Assembly (NCBI GenBank): GCA_034440635.1
Contig: JAOTON010001278.1
Location: forward strand, 62,001 to 126,000
Length of the DNA: 64,000 bases
Direction of reading: 5' to 3'
Source: Lepas anatifera
Taxonomy: Eukaryota > Arthropoda > Thecostraca > Lepadidae
Position 1 is the stretch's first letter; every line of letters begins with the position of its first letter. The position numbers were made by a program, and so were the translations under genes. The notes beneath the pieces were generated by a model. The model was not told where the DNA came from, searched no databases, and saw nothing but the letters and a program-made list of their open reading frames with translations. Positions 13,375 to 24,410 of this stretch are shown in pieces.

Positions 13375-13401
13375 GTGACTGGGTGTGTGTCTGTGTTGCA
13401 G
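11197..13401. other. CpG-rich region upstream of the membrane-protein gene
   Basis: A GGC-repeat CpG-rich block lies at 11800-11970 and another CpG-rich block at 12360-13090. They may be the promoter and first exons of the plus-strand gene that follows. A possible donor (CCGG before GTGAGC) lies at 13077 and would leave phase 0 in one frame, matching the exon at 13402. No signal peptide exon could be identified. Confidence 0.3.
13319..13372. repeat. TC/AG microsatellite
   Basis: A run of TC dinucleotides lies in the polypyrimidine tract just upstream of the acceptor at 13401. It produces Ser-Leu and Arg-Glu open frames on the two strands that are not genes. Confidence 0.9.
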
Positions 13402-13537
13402 TGGGTGGGAGACGGCGTGAGTCCGGAGGCGATCGCCGGCCGCGTGGTTCTCGTCCGTCTTCTCTGTAAGGACGCCGGAAACCAGCTGCGGCCCCGTTTT
13501 TCGCCCTGCGTGGCGTTCCGCGTGGCCGGGACACAAG
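13402..13537 (+). CDS. Internal exon of single-pass membrane-protein gene (extracellular part)
   Basis: The exon follows a strong acceptor (pyrimidine-rich tract, then TGTGTTGCAG) and ends at a donor, ACACAAG before GTAGGG. It starts in phase 0 and leaves one base. The 45 codons read smoothly, with segments such as GRVVLVRLLCKDAG and RFSPCVAFRVAG; the alternating hydrophobic residues and two cysteines suggest beta strands of an extracellular domain. I assign it to the same gene as the transmembrane exon at 14427 because strand, order and phase agree, but an exon between them cannot be excluded. Confidence 0.55.
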
Positions 13538-14426
13538 GTAGGGACAGCGCACACGGGAAGCAGCAATAGGGGACGCGCTCAAGCTCGCAGAGCAGAGCGA
13601 TGACTTACAGCATGTTTAAGACCCGGGATTTTGATGTTTTTCAGGGGACTTATAGGTCGAGCCTGAGTTAGCCGTGATTTATCGCATTACCTCTCCGTGT
13701 CGATCTCCACCGCAGCGGCGGGCCACTTTTCTCCGCGGGGCGGCGCTCTGTTGGGCCGTCCTGGGCCGCTCTCTCTCTGTTCTCAGTGCCGCCGTGTCTA
13801 TAGCCGGGGTCAGAGCGTGGACGCGGCCGTACCTGCCGCCGTTTTGTGTGGCCCTCTCCCGATGGGGAGATAGGAGTTATCCGATGCCGGCCGCGTGAGG
13901 CGCAGGCGTCAGCCGCAGGAGCGGTACACACGTCCGCGCCGAGCGCAGATAGCCATCCAGCCAGGCAGCAGCGCTGGCGGTGTTGGAGCGCGGGCTCAGC
14001 CGCCTCTTTCCCGACACATGGCTGTATTAGCATGCAATGTCTTCGCCATATCGGATAGATCTGGGGTTAACCATTGTAGCTGCTCTCGATCTCACCTGAG
14101 AGTACTTTTGATACCGAGTAAGCTCAGAGAGAGCGAAGCTGAGAGGTTGAGAAGTAGGATATGTGACGCATATATTTCTCAGCTGCTTCACCAATATTAT
14201 TTACATGTAACAAGCAAATGTTGGTTATTGAGAAAAAATTAAGTAGTGTTCTTAAAATTAGTTATGACTTCCGGGGTATGACTTTACCCAGAGCTGCATT
14301 ATCCTCATGTAAAAACAAGGCTGTGTCATTGTTGTTTTTCGGAAGAATTCACAGCGCCACGGCGATAGTTGGGCTTAGGCACGGGCGAACCCCGAAATCC
14401 GATTCCGTTTAGTCTCGAACCGAGAG

Positions 14427-14755
14427 CCGGCATCATGAGTCCAACGCTGAAACAGCAGGGTGACGGCAGTGACCTGTGGGCGGCAGGTCAGGCGGAGGCG
14501 ATCTCCCAGGCGGATGAGGGCGGCGCCGGGTCGCTGGCAGTAGGTCTGGGTATCGGTGCCGTCCTGCTGCTGTACCTGCTGGCCATGGCCGGCTACCTGG
14601 TGCACCGGCGGAGGCGGCGGCGCGCCGGACATCGCCTCATCGAGGACGCGCTCATCGGCAAGCCAGCAGCCGGCCGCGACACCACGGCCGCCCCCACCGC
14701 CGCCTCCCACCGCCAGTCGCGCAGGGGGCGCTCAGACAACGCCGACGCAGCAGAG
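14427..14755 (+). CDS. Transmembrane exon of the membrane-protein gene
   Basis: The exon encodes a hydrophobic helix, SLAVGLGIGAVLLLYLLAMA, immediately followed by the basic stop-transfer run HRRRRRR and an Arg-rich, Ala/Pro-rich cytoplasmic segment. Orientation is therefore outside to inside. The donor is GCAGAG before GTAGGG at 14756, leaving phase 0. The acceptor is uncertain: AG at 14426 fits the phase of the exon at 13402, AG at 14412 has the better pyrimidine tract, and an ATG at 14435 could be a start. The next exon at 17103 begins in phase 0 as required. Confidence 0.6.
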
Positions 14756-15535
14756 GTAGGGAGGTCAGGGAGCGGCGCGGCAGAAGTAGGAAGGTCAGGG
14801 AGCGATACAACAGAGGTAGGGTGGTCAGGGATCGATACCGCAGAGGTAGGGAGGTCAGGATGCGGCACGGCAGAGGAAGGGAGGTCAGGGAGCGGCGCAG
14901 CAATGGTAGGGAGGTCAGAAAGCGGCAGGCGCGTAGCCAGGATTGCGCCCAGGGGGGGGCGGCGCCCCGAAAAGGGCCCCTGCAACAGCGCCAACAGGGT
15001 CCTGATGCGTAAAAAGTGCCCTGCTTGTTACAGAATCGTGTCCTCAGGAGGGCCCTTTGGGCCCTCAGGTGGGGGCAGCTGTCCCTGCCGCCCCCCCCTC
15101 TTGGCTACGCCCCTGGAAAGCAGCATGGTAGAGGCAGGTAAGCGAGATTAACACGGCAGAGGTAGGGAGCACACAGCCCAGACACAACAGGTGTAAGGAG
15201 CACAGAGGCTGGACACATCAGAGGTAAGAAGCACAGAGACTGATAACAGTGGTCGGGGAGCTCAGAGGCCGCACGCAGCAGAGGTTGGGAGATTACAGTT
15301 CAGACACAGCAGAGGTAAGAAGCACACAGACTGAATACAGTAGAGGCAGGGAACTCAGAGACCGGACGCAGCAGAGGTTGGGAGATTAGGGGCCGGACAC
15401 AGCAGAGGGAGGGGGCTCAGAGGCAGGACGCAGCAGAGGGAGGAAGCTCATAGGCCTGACACAACAGGGGAGGAGGTACAAAGACTGAATACAGCAGATG
15501 GAGGGAGCTCAGAGGCAGGACGCAGCAGAGGTTGG
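14750..15535. repeat. 30-bp minisatellite built from the exon's 5' splice site
   Basis: Units of about 30 bp of the form GCAGAGGTAGGGAGGTCAGG, then about ten variable bases, start at the exon boundary itself. The first unit contains the real donor (GCAGAG|GTAGGG), so nearly every unit repeats a donor-like site. The unit is a multiple of three and the frame stays open to 15151. Later units decay. Confidence 0.85.
14926..15115. mobile_element. hAT-like MITE inside the minisatellite
   Basis: The 190-bp element begins CAGGCGCGTAGCCAGG and ends CTTGGCTACGCCCCTG, a clear inverted pair. It is flanked by GAAAGCGG and GAAAGCAG, a 7/8 match to an 8-bp target duplication. The inserted sequence carries G- and C-runs just inside each end. 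Confidence 0.75.
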
Positions 15536-15937
15536 CAACCCGCAACCTGCAGTACTGTGAGCTTGTTGAACAAGATGCATTGTTTAATGCTTATGTGTAT
15601 GTTTATGATTGTTCACTTTTAGGAGCAACATGTAAGACCCACTAATAGCGCAAGTCAATAGAGTAAAACAAGAACATGATATCTATTATGAAGTGATGAA
15701 GAAGACACAAGTTTATCTAGATATTGGTGACATTAAAAACTCACAAAGGTGGCGATGCGCCGTAGAATAATAAAAAGGCTTCATAATCTATCTATGAAAG
15801 AGCAGACAGGTAGTTTTCGTTTCTGGCAACGCACTACAATAGTTTCGCGGCTTTGTGCATGGTTTTGTACAACAACGGACTTATATAGTGGCCGAACGCC
15901 TTGATGCTATGTGTGAAAGGATGGAATACTGTATGTA
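15536..15937. other. Intron sequence, nothing recognised
   Basis: Unique AT-rich sequence between the minisatellite and the mariner-like element. I see no feature in it. Confidence 0.4.
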
Positions 15938-16739
15938 CAGGGTGTTTCATAAAGAATGATATTTTTGAATTGATCATAATGCGGTTGTAAATAGGTTGCT
16001 GTGGTATGATTTACATATCAATCGAAAGATGATTTTGGGACATTTACGATTATTCGTATTTTGATAGCTGTTTGGATATTTTTGCTAGTAAAAGTAGTCT
16101 TAAAAATGACTTGAAAAACACTGTCATCTTGCGTTCATCGAAAATGTTCGTAGAAATCACGTGCGTATCACGTGACAAGTATCACGCCAATGGCACTGCA
16201 AACATGATATCGTCACTATGGTACGTCTCAGTCCACATGCACATTGCCTCTGGAGATTAATTCTAAAAAAACATCTCTCAAGCTTAGGAAAGCTCGGGTC
16301 CAAGCAAGCAATCCCCAATTGGTCCATGTCCCTTATTCTGCGGTGAACAGTGGGGTCTTTTGCGCTGTGTCCGCCGCATCCAGTCATTGATATGGAAGGT
16401 AAACCAATGAGCCATACGGAGCTTGAGCCAAAAACTTTTAACTTGTAATATTACTGAGACTTTTGCTTTTGATGTGCATGCTCACGTGCCATTTGTGTGT
16501 GCTAAAGCCTTTTAGAGTGCTGAAGTTCAGTTTTCTCAAATATAAGCGGGCATATATTATGTTTCTTGCACCATTTTCCGAGTACATTTAAGACGAGAGA
16601 AGACATGTGATGCAAATGAAACATATTTACATAAAAATGTCCTACAATTTACCATTAAAATGAGTGTTTTGTGAACGGTTTGAAGGATTTTTAGTACTTT
16701 ACTGAACATTTAAAAATATATTCTTTCTGAAACACCCTG
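15938..16739. mobile_element. Mariner-like non-autonomous element
   Basis: The ends are CAGGGTGTTTCATAAAGAAT and the inverse ATTCTTTCTGAAACACCCTG, each flanked by TA, the target used by the Tc1/mariner/IS630 group. The 802-bp interior has no transposase frame. A partial second copy at 47152-48587 aligns with its left half and shows the empty site of the element inserted there. Confidence 0.75.
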
Positions 16740-17102
16740 TATAATCAAATCCAGTCTCTTTCGAAGGACTCAAACGCCTTGGTTCTATCAGATTCAATTT
16801 GGAAAAAAAACGGAGAATGTAAATATCAGCAATGGGTGGTTCAGTGGCGATCGTCACGCCAAATACCTGGAGTTCAATTCCTTGGAACTCATTCAAGTTT
16901 ATTCGGCCCCTCGCCAGCCCCTCTCATAAGTTGTATTCAAATGACACAGTTAGGGGACGCTAGCCTAATATGAACGCTCTCAATGATAGCAGGTACAATG
17001 GAGTGACCTGTGCGTACTCAGATTATACAGCCCGGGCGAGGCACGGCTGGCCGGGCGCAGTGTCGTGCCCACGGCTCCGGGTGACAGTCCCCGCGCCGCC
17101 AG

Positions 17103-17257
17103 GAGCCGACGGACCTGACGCAGAGACCGGGCTCCAGCCTCAGTCTGGGCTCGGCCGGCTCCAGCGAGGTCAACGAGCGTCTGCCGGAGGACCCGCTGGC
17201 CACCCTGGTGGACGGGGGCCGCGACTCGGGCGCTCTGGACGACGACGACGACGCGGG
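17103..17257 (+). CDS. Cytoplasmic exon of the membrane-protein gene
   Basis: The exon opens in phase 0 after GCGCCGCCAG and closes before GTGGGT, leaving two bases that combine with the first base of the exon at 21095. It encodes a Ser/Gly and acidic stretch that includes GSSEVNERLPEDPLATLVDG and ends in five aspartates. In-frame acceptors slightly upstream (AG at 17087) are an alternative. Phase agreement on both sides is the main support. Confidence 0.65.
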
Positions 17258-17690
17258 GTGGGTAGGGACCGGAGTTAGTGGTCTGGGTAAGGGTGATGCG
17301 CAGGCAGAGACCTGAGTTAGTGGCCTGGGTACGGATGCGGTGCAGACAGGTATCGGAGCTGGTGTGGGGTACGGATAGCGCTGTCGAACCAGGATGAAAG
17401 TGCAGCGGAAACGAGCTAGCATGAGGGTGGCGGGGTATATCTAGTCAGGGTGAGGTAGCGTGGATGAAGGGCTGGTCCAAGCTAGGAAAGGAAACTTTGG
17501 GGTTACACGGTAAGAAAGGCTTGGTAGTTGGGCAAATAATACCAGGTTGGGGTAAGGTGATACGACGATGTCGATTGTGGTAGGGTTGATGGGCGGCGGT
17601 GAATCTGAGGAAGAATCCCGGGTTGGGGTTCGCTGGGGTAGTTACTAGATAGGGAGATGCGGGGATGAATGAAGAGCGGTTACCCCGTGC
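17258..17690. repeat. Degenerate G-rich repeat following a 5' splice site
   Basis: Loosely repeated blocks such as GAGTTAGTGG.CTGGGTA (17272, 17312) and GGTTGGGGTAAGGTGAT-like sequences follow directly after the donor. It appears to be a decayed minisatellite in the same position relative to the exon as the one at 14750. Confidence 0.45.
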
Positions 17691-19840
17691 CAAGCATTTT
17701 CAAAATTGATGAAGCACAAACAAATTTCCAATGTTTTTCCCCTCATGACTGCTTACGAAACGTTTGCTCAAAACGCATTTGAAAAATTTCAGTTTCTCCC
17801 ATTTCCGTCATATTAGATGAGTTAAGAAACAAATGCAATTACCACGAACTGGAGCTCATTTTAAATTGTTACGAGCTTTAGAATTCAGTGAAAGAACGGA
17901 GGTAGACAGTTATTAGTTGAAGAATTATTGGCACTTGAATGGTTGCTGACGGCTATATAGATAGTCAAATTTGGGATTTTGAACATTTCGGATATAAAAA
18001 AACGCGAGAGATCTCGTGCGAATGGCCCTAAACATGTTTCTTCGTTGGAAAATACGTGGTCTGAAAGACAACATGAGTGTTTATTCGCAGAGTGTGTTTT
18101 ATGTTTACTTTTTGTGCAAATAAACTAAGTCCGGCTCATTAAACTAAGTGAGAGATGGCTTTGTACAAATGCATTTTAAACATGGGGTATATATCTGTCA
18201 TTGGTATAATGGATGAAATAAAAATAAGTGCTTACGTATTAAGCTGCATCCGGTAAGCCATATTAAGCCGCACAAAATCGGCACTTGTTTATTTGTTGTC
18301 TTCCTATTCAAACAGGAAAGTCATATTGGCGACGTAGTGAGTAGAAAAAGTCTCATTGACTGTGATGCCTTTTGGTCCCATACCATATAGAAGTATTCAG
18401 GCCGCCCATTCTTGGTGATTATTTAGTCTTTAGTCTAAACAGCTCCGCACTGAAAGGCTGAGCCAAGCCACCTGGAGGGCTACGGGATGGCATTAGCCTC
18501 ATTAGATGATTGCGGTACTCATGTGTGTTAGAGTACCATGTCTTTGATCTCATCGGCCCGAGACGTTGGTGCTCGTACCCCGCGTAAATAACTCTGTCCA
18601 TCCCTTTTCCCCGTTACATAATCACAGCTGGTGGTAAAACCTCCTATGCGCACATCCTTGTGATTTTACGTTTAATACGCATTCATGGAAGACATCGATC
18701 TAACCTGCAATGGTGAGCGGCCCAGACACTGAGCGGAATAGAACGAAAAAGAAACATTACAGTAAGCATGACACCTTCTACTCGTTGTTACCGTCGTATA
18801 TTTTCTGGACGTGCCGTTACAATACAAAGAATTCGAGTTTATTATATGTAACGGATAGAGGAAACATCCATATCAACAGCGCCTCTGTACAAAGCAATCT
18901 CTTTCATTTTTGCTTCAAAGCAAGACTTGTGTGTTGGGCAGACAGCTAGCTGCCGCGAGTCTTTTCGGTCGGACAGAACGCTGCATTTGTAGGCTGTTCT
19001 GAATTAGCACTGCATTGCACCTTTGAGCAGTTAGTTAAAGGAAATGGGCCTCCTTGTCAAAAAAATACAAAAATAACCATTCATAGACAAGGTAAGCCTA
19101 GAAATCTGGAAACCACATTTGGTTTAATCGCAAAAAAAACAACGACAAAAAGCCCCTTCTTACAATAAATGATGCTATCAAAACAGAACACCTCAGTATG
19201 ACCTCAGTATGCCAAAGTTGCAATGGCATTGTCATTCTTAACAATCGTCACGTGACATGCGTGGCAGTCATGCAGTCGTGTTTTAAACAAACCAAATTTT
19301 GTAACCAGATTGGGTATTAAGACCCTTTATTTTGAACTTAAAGTGTGCGGAACTTTGCTTAGAGAGCTTTGGGTTAAATGAAACATGGCTATTGACCCCG
19401 GTCACGCTCACCAGCGGCGCTAGTGTGCCCTCCAAGATGGCCGCGAAAGAGGGACTCCAAAAGGTAAACAACGTTAGTGGGCCCGGGAATAGCATGGTAA
19501 GCGGTGAATTATACGTGTTTTATGTTTGGTATGTGGCAGCGGCTTATAACCAGCCACTGCGGAAGGCAGAGAAGAATGCAAATTCGAAAAGTTTTGGTCC
19601 CAAGGAGCAAAGCTTGTAGTCAGCATCAGGTTGAAGTTTGCTGCCCCCCCACTTCTTTGCCTGTAGCGACGCTTGTGTTTGGAAACGCATTTTCCATCGT
19701 ACATTCAAACTGGAATTTCAGACGGCTTGAAACAAATAAAGGCGTATATCTACCGAATTATTTCAAGATGTCAGTTTTCCGGGCTAAAAGGAATGCAGCC
19801 ACAGGCGGATTCAGGGGGACGGCAAAGTGGGCACATGCCC
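17691..19840. other. Intron sequence without recognised features
   Basis: AT-rich intron DNA between exons 17103 and 21095. A partial MITE end (ACAGGCGGATTCAGG) lies near 19800. No exon is supported. Confidence 0.35.
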
Positions 19841-20047
19841 CATAGGCAGATCCAGGGGGCAAAGGGGGTTGTGCCCACCACCATCGACCCTCGGCGCCCC
19901 TGAAATGGCCACGCCCCTGAAATTTCCTTCCACCACCATCCCCTCCCGGGATACGAAAGTCGGCTCCCACCGATAGGGTTTCCCGGTTAAAAATGGTGCG
20001 CCGCCCCCGGGAAGGTGCCCTGATCGGAAATCCTGGATCCGCCTATG
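19841..20047. mobile_element. MITE with CATAGGCGGATCCAGG-type ends
   Basis: The left end CATAGGCAGATCCAGG and the right end CCTGGATCCGCCTATG are inverted repeats 207 bp apart. A second similar left end near 19800 suggests a nested or partly duplicated copy, and no clean target duplication is visible. Confidence 0.6.
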
Positions 20048-20135
20048 AAGAGGCCCAGGATTAAGGCTTACTCCTGCTTGAAGCAGGCTCAAGGGAGTGG
20101 AAGGAGGCATAAGCGGAACTGGGATTGCCTCACAG

Positions 20136-20477
20136 CCAGTCTGCAAAGTATGGCAGCAGGCCAGACAAGTCGCACCAGCCATCTAATGTTCTCGCACCAC
20201 CAGCCTCAAAATTCGCACCAATCTGCACATACCAGGGGAAAATGCACCCATTTCTACCCCTACAATGCAATGCTATCTCAATCATTAGTCAGTTAATTAA
20301 GGGCCTTTTATAAGGCCCTCCTGTGTCTTAATGGCCATTCAGCCATTATTTGTCTAGTTTAAGTGTCACTAACCTCGCAAATTCGCACCAGGTTGATAAA
20401 GTTCGCACCACTGGGTCCTGTCCCAAGGGAACTCGCACGGACGAGATCTCGTCGAAAATGCCATACTTTGACACTGG
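20136..20477. mobile_element. CCAGTCTGCAAA MITE, intact copy
   Basis: The 342-bp element has 20-bp terminal inverted repeats (CCAGTCTGCAAAGTATGGCA and its near inverse) and a perfect 8-bp target duplication, CCTCACAG, at 20128 and 20478. Inside are several TTCGCACCA-type motifs. Two more copies lie at 43197 and 43684, and a larger relative at 47194. Confidence 0.85.
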
Positions 20478-21094
20478 CCTCACAGCCGCTTACCAGGTGG
20501 ATGTGAATGGAAGTCAGATGGCTGAAAATGTCTACAACAGACAGCAGCATTTGAGCCCATCTTCTTCCCAATTATCAGATTCGACTTCCACTGCTTGGAC
20601 AGCACCTTATCCTGAGGAAACTTGTGAAAGCTGAGACTTGGACATTCTTCGGAAGGATACACACTGAGGAACGCAGCAGTTCTGATTGGATGTAATGGTT
20701 ATCCGTCTCACTTTCATTTTTTTGAACTTTCCAAGATTATAACAAACAAGAAAATAACGCAGTCTTCAATATTCACGTCCACCCAACATGAACTTCACTT
20801 TTTCAGAGCAACGAGTTCACCACGACTGAAAATAAACGTTCAAAATCTATACCGCGTTCAACAATGCGCCGGATATGAAGCAGCCGCGCCAGACGTCGTC
20901 CTCTACTGGCGTTTTCAAAATCCGCCAGGTGCCAACACTTCGATGACCGGGGCCAATTGCTGTTTCTTGACACGCTGCACAAAACTGCTATCCCAGGTTA
21001 AAACCCGTTATTAAGGTGGGACACTCATTTATAGTGAATGTTGACCCTCAGTATTATCCCAATTTGATGTGTTCTTTTGCCGTGTGGCTGACAG
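20478..21094. other. Intron sequence
   Basis: No feature recognised before the acceptor at 21094. Confidence 0.35.
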
Positions 21095-21164
21095 GAGCCA
21101 GAACTCCCCGCTTCGGCGGAGGCTTTACTTCAACCCGGCTTTCTTCGATCCGGATCTCCTTCAC
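21095..21164 (+). CDS. Short conserved-looking cytoplasmic exon of the membrane-protein gene
   Basis: This 70-bp exon lies between GTGGCTGACAG and GTGAGT. Its first base completes a glycine codon with the two bases left at 17257. It then encodes RRRLYFNPAFFDPDLLH and ends in phase 0, matching the next exon. The aromatic motif YFNPAFFDP, followed across the junction by PPPGALEFLSKIREM, recalls the cytoplasmic region of arthropod Shavenoid-type proteins. That is a recollection and not a search result. Confidence 0.7.
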
Positions 21165-21352
21165 GTGAGTTGGATGACCTGAATAACCTCCCTAGCATAT
21201 AGACTTCCGGTGAATATAATTGGCGTGCATGGATATAGAGATCCACGCATGGAATTCAGCAACAGAATACTATGGTGACCTATACAGTTGCTTAAACTAA
21301 AGATATTTGAACGTTCAACACCTTTTTCATCTCATCCTATTTTTCTCGACAG

Positions 21353-23671
21353 GACCCTCCACCAGGAGCACTCGAATTCCTGAGCAAGATCCGCGAGATG
21401 ATAACCATCGCCAAGATCAAGATGCAGGCCAAGCAGTACGTGCCGTCTCTGCCTCCGATCGCCGAGGCTAGCAATGAAGAGGCGGCCGGGGGAGCAGTGC
21501 GGCGCGCCGCCACCCACGCCTCGCCACAGCAGCGTCGACATCGACCGCTGGCTGGAGGCGGTGGTTCGCGAGTCGGCCTCAGACTCCGAGCCTCCCTACT
21601 CGGACAGGTCACTGGGCGCAGGCAAGCCGGCGGGACCGGTGGCGGCGCCGACTGTCGGGGTTACCAGCTGGCGGCAGCAGGCGCGCCTGCAGCAGCAGCA
21701 GCAAAGCGCCGCAGCAGCAGCAGCAGGAAACTGACGACAGCGACACGCTGGTGGGAGAGAGCGGCGACGAGTGGCAGCGCGCTGCCGGAGCCGGTGACGA
21801 GTCGCTCGACTCGGACGACACGCTCCACGACCTCGTGTCTGAGGCCGAGTCCAAGGTGCCCAAGCTGCACTCGGACGAGGACTCGGAGGCGTACTCAGAG
21901 CTGGCGACGGTGGCGCGTGGCCGGCGTCGCCCGGGCCCAGGGCAGCGCGCCGGCGCGACTGAGGACGGTGTCTACGAGGAGATCCAGCTGAGTAGCGACA
22001 AGTCTCTGTCCGCCTTCAGCGGCGAGTACACCAGCGTCAGCATCAACGGCGACGGCACTGTCATTCGCACCGGTGGCAAGATGACCATCGAGGTGGAGGC
22101 AGCGGCCGCCTCTGACGCTGAGAGCGAGGAGGAGGTGTTCGACCCGGACACGCTGGAGAAACGACGAATCCGCGTCAGGAAGGCGCGCAAAGTGCGCCGC
22201 AAGCCCAGCTTCTACGACGACTCGCTGGAGCGGCGAAAGCGCGGCGTGAACTACGAGGAGAGGTTCGAGACCACGCACATCAACGTGTTGAACACGTCTG
22301 CGGAGAGCGGCGAGTCAGTGTACCGGCGGTGGGGCTCCGGCTCCGACAACAACTCCGTCTACTCCCGGATCAACTTCGTGACGGGAAAGCCAGCGCGGCG
22401 GCCGGGCCTGGTGGTGGGAAACCTCCGGCACAGCCAACGCAACCTCAAAACCTTCAAGGATTATGGCGCCGTCAATTTTGAAGGCCAGACTTCACTGCTG
22501 GACCAGTGGAAGAAAAAGACTGAGCCCCAGAGCCTCGGTAACCCGGAGGCGGGATCACTCCCGCCGCCGACACCTTCGCCAGCGCCGGCCTCTCCCGTCG
22601 TCCCCTCGCCTTCACCCCACCCTATCGGGCAGCCCCAGGCTGAGGCGGTCTCCCCCACAGCGCGGTCCGAGCCGACGCCTCCCATCCCTCCCAAGGTGGC
22701 GGCGGCAGCGTCGGTCCCTGAAATAGCCAGCGCGCCGCCGCTGCCGCCGCGCACCCACTCGCCACAGCGGGAGCGGGCCTTACGGTCGCCGCCGGCTGCC
22801 GTCTCCCCATCGGCGCCGCCGCGACCTGCCCGCGCCGCCGCACAGCCCCCACTGCCTCCCAAGACGGCGCCGCCGCTACCCTCCAAAACGAGGCCGGCAC
22901 CCCCGCCACCACCACCGCCGCCGCCGGTGTCGCCCCCGCCGGACTGACGGGCCGCCGCTACTTCCTGGGTCAGATCGACGGCACGGCGGAGCCGGGCTCG
23001 CCGCGACGCCGCCAGAACAGCGCCGGCGAGAGCGAGACCAACTCCACCGGCTCCTCGACCTCGGCCGAGGAGTGCAGCAGCTCCGGCTCCGGCCGCGGCA
23101 GCCGCACTCTGGGCCGCCAGGTGGAGGCGCGACTGGAGCGCCACCTGCAGCGCAGCTACTCGGCCTCGGATGTGTCGCGTTCGGAGGGTGACTCGTTAGC
23201 CAGCTCCCGGAGCTCGCTGCGCTCCGCTCAGCCGCGCCCGCCGCCTCCCAATGTCCTGGAGCGGATCACTGCCTGCGAGAGTGCCATCCGCCGCGGCGCC
23301 AGCGCCGGCACCGGAATGGCCATCGCGCTCAGTCTGCGGCAGCGACAGCGCCAGCACACGGACGCTGCCAGTGTCCGCCACAAGTGGCGCCGTCTGGTGG
23401 AGCCGCCGCCGCCGCCCACGACGACGACAGCGGCGGTCACCACGGGAGTACGTGACGACTCCGGCTACCAGAGCACCGACTCGGCCGACTCCCACCGGCG
23501 GCCGGCGGCGACACTGCTGCCGGCGGCGGCACTCAATCCGTCCGGCGCCGGCGACGGCCCGACGGTCCCTCCCCCGGTATCCGACGACTGGTGCGGCAGT
23601 TCGATAGGGCCGAGGAGGCCGCTGCCGAGCCGGCCAGTCCCACACGGACACGCTGGGTGCACGTGAAGTGA
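21353..23671 (+). CDS. Large last exon of the membrane-protein gene, with frame breaks
   Basis: The exon opens in phase 0 after TTTCTCGACAG with PPPGALEFLSKIREM and IAKIKMQAKQYVPSLPP. It continues through acidic, Ser-rich and proline-rich segments (DIDRWLEAVVRESASDSE, RRYFLGQIDGTAEPG, VRDDSGYQSTDSADS) to GIRRLVRQFDRAEEA and a stop at 23669-23671. The protein-like reading changes frame four times: near the G5 run at about 21490, in the CAG repeat at about 21700-21730, in the C5 run at about 22933 and in the C5 run at about 23571. Two shifts are +1 and two are -1, so sequencing or assembly error is likelier than decay. Proline runs suggest SH3 or EVH1 ligands. A Shavenoid relative (actin-hair formation in insects) is my best guess; a novel arthropod family is the alternative. 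Confidence 0.6.
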
Positions 23672-24410
23672 TAACAGCGCCACACCGCCGCCGGCTCCGC
23701 AACCTCAATATCAACAGTGATCCCCATGTTAACAGGACAACAGTGTACTGTAGTATGTCGTACAAGTAGTTTAGAGGCTGTGCTGTTATATGCTACTGAT
23801 GCTTGTATCTGACGTTCTGTGCAATCTATGCGCATGTTGAATGGATTTAGTTCTATCTAATCCAGTAGTTGGTCGTGACGTTGAAATGTCTTTACGAGTT
23901 GTAACGTGATACGGTTTGGCGCCTCCTTGACTATATTTGGTCAGGTTTCACTCAAGAGCATGACAATCGTGCAAGCCGAGGATGAAGACTGTAATATGAA
24001 CCTGTAATGTTACGGCCCCCCACTGATACAGCTGAGGGCCTTCGCGGTTGGGTGAAAATCAAACCTGTTATGTAGTTATTGTTGCCGTGCCACCAGTTCC
24101 TGAACTGGCCCCCCAGTTACCAATGTAGCGCAGGAGACCAGTGGCAGCGAAACCCGCGCAGGTGGGAGGCAGCGAGAGCGCAGTCGCCTTCCCTGCAGAC
24201 GGGACAGACGCCATTTTCGTCTGGGCTCCTTTTAATCAAGACGACTTCCAGCAAAATGTCCCAAAATCAGGCACAAAGCCAAATTCAACATAATCCCTTG
24301 CCTTTTAACGCGGGCCCAGTTTACTGAACACATTCGAGACGAACAAAATCGTGAACATTATAACATCACCTTTGGTAACTGTTCAGTAATCTAGGCAATA
24401 ATCCCTTAAA
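23672..24410. other. Presumed 3' UTR and flank
   Basis: Sequence following the stop codon. I saw no AATAAA close by, so the 3' end is not placed. Confidence 0.3.

Noticed and set aside
13244..13582. Minus-strand ORF with Arg-Glu run
   Set aside because: Created by the TC/AG microsatellite. The plus strand has the better exon (13402-13537).
22461..23144. 227-residue Gly/Ala-rich minus-strand ORF
   Set aside because: Shadow of the proline-rich coding exon on the plus strand; poly-Pro reads as poly-Gly in reverse.
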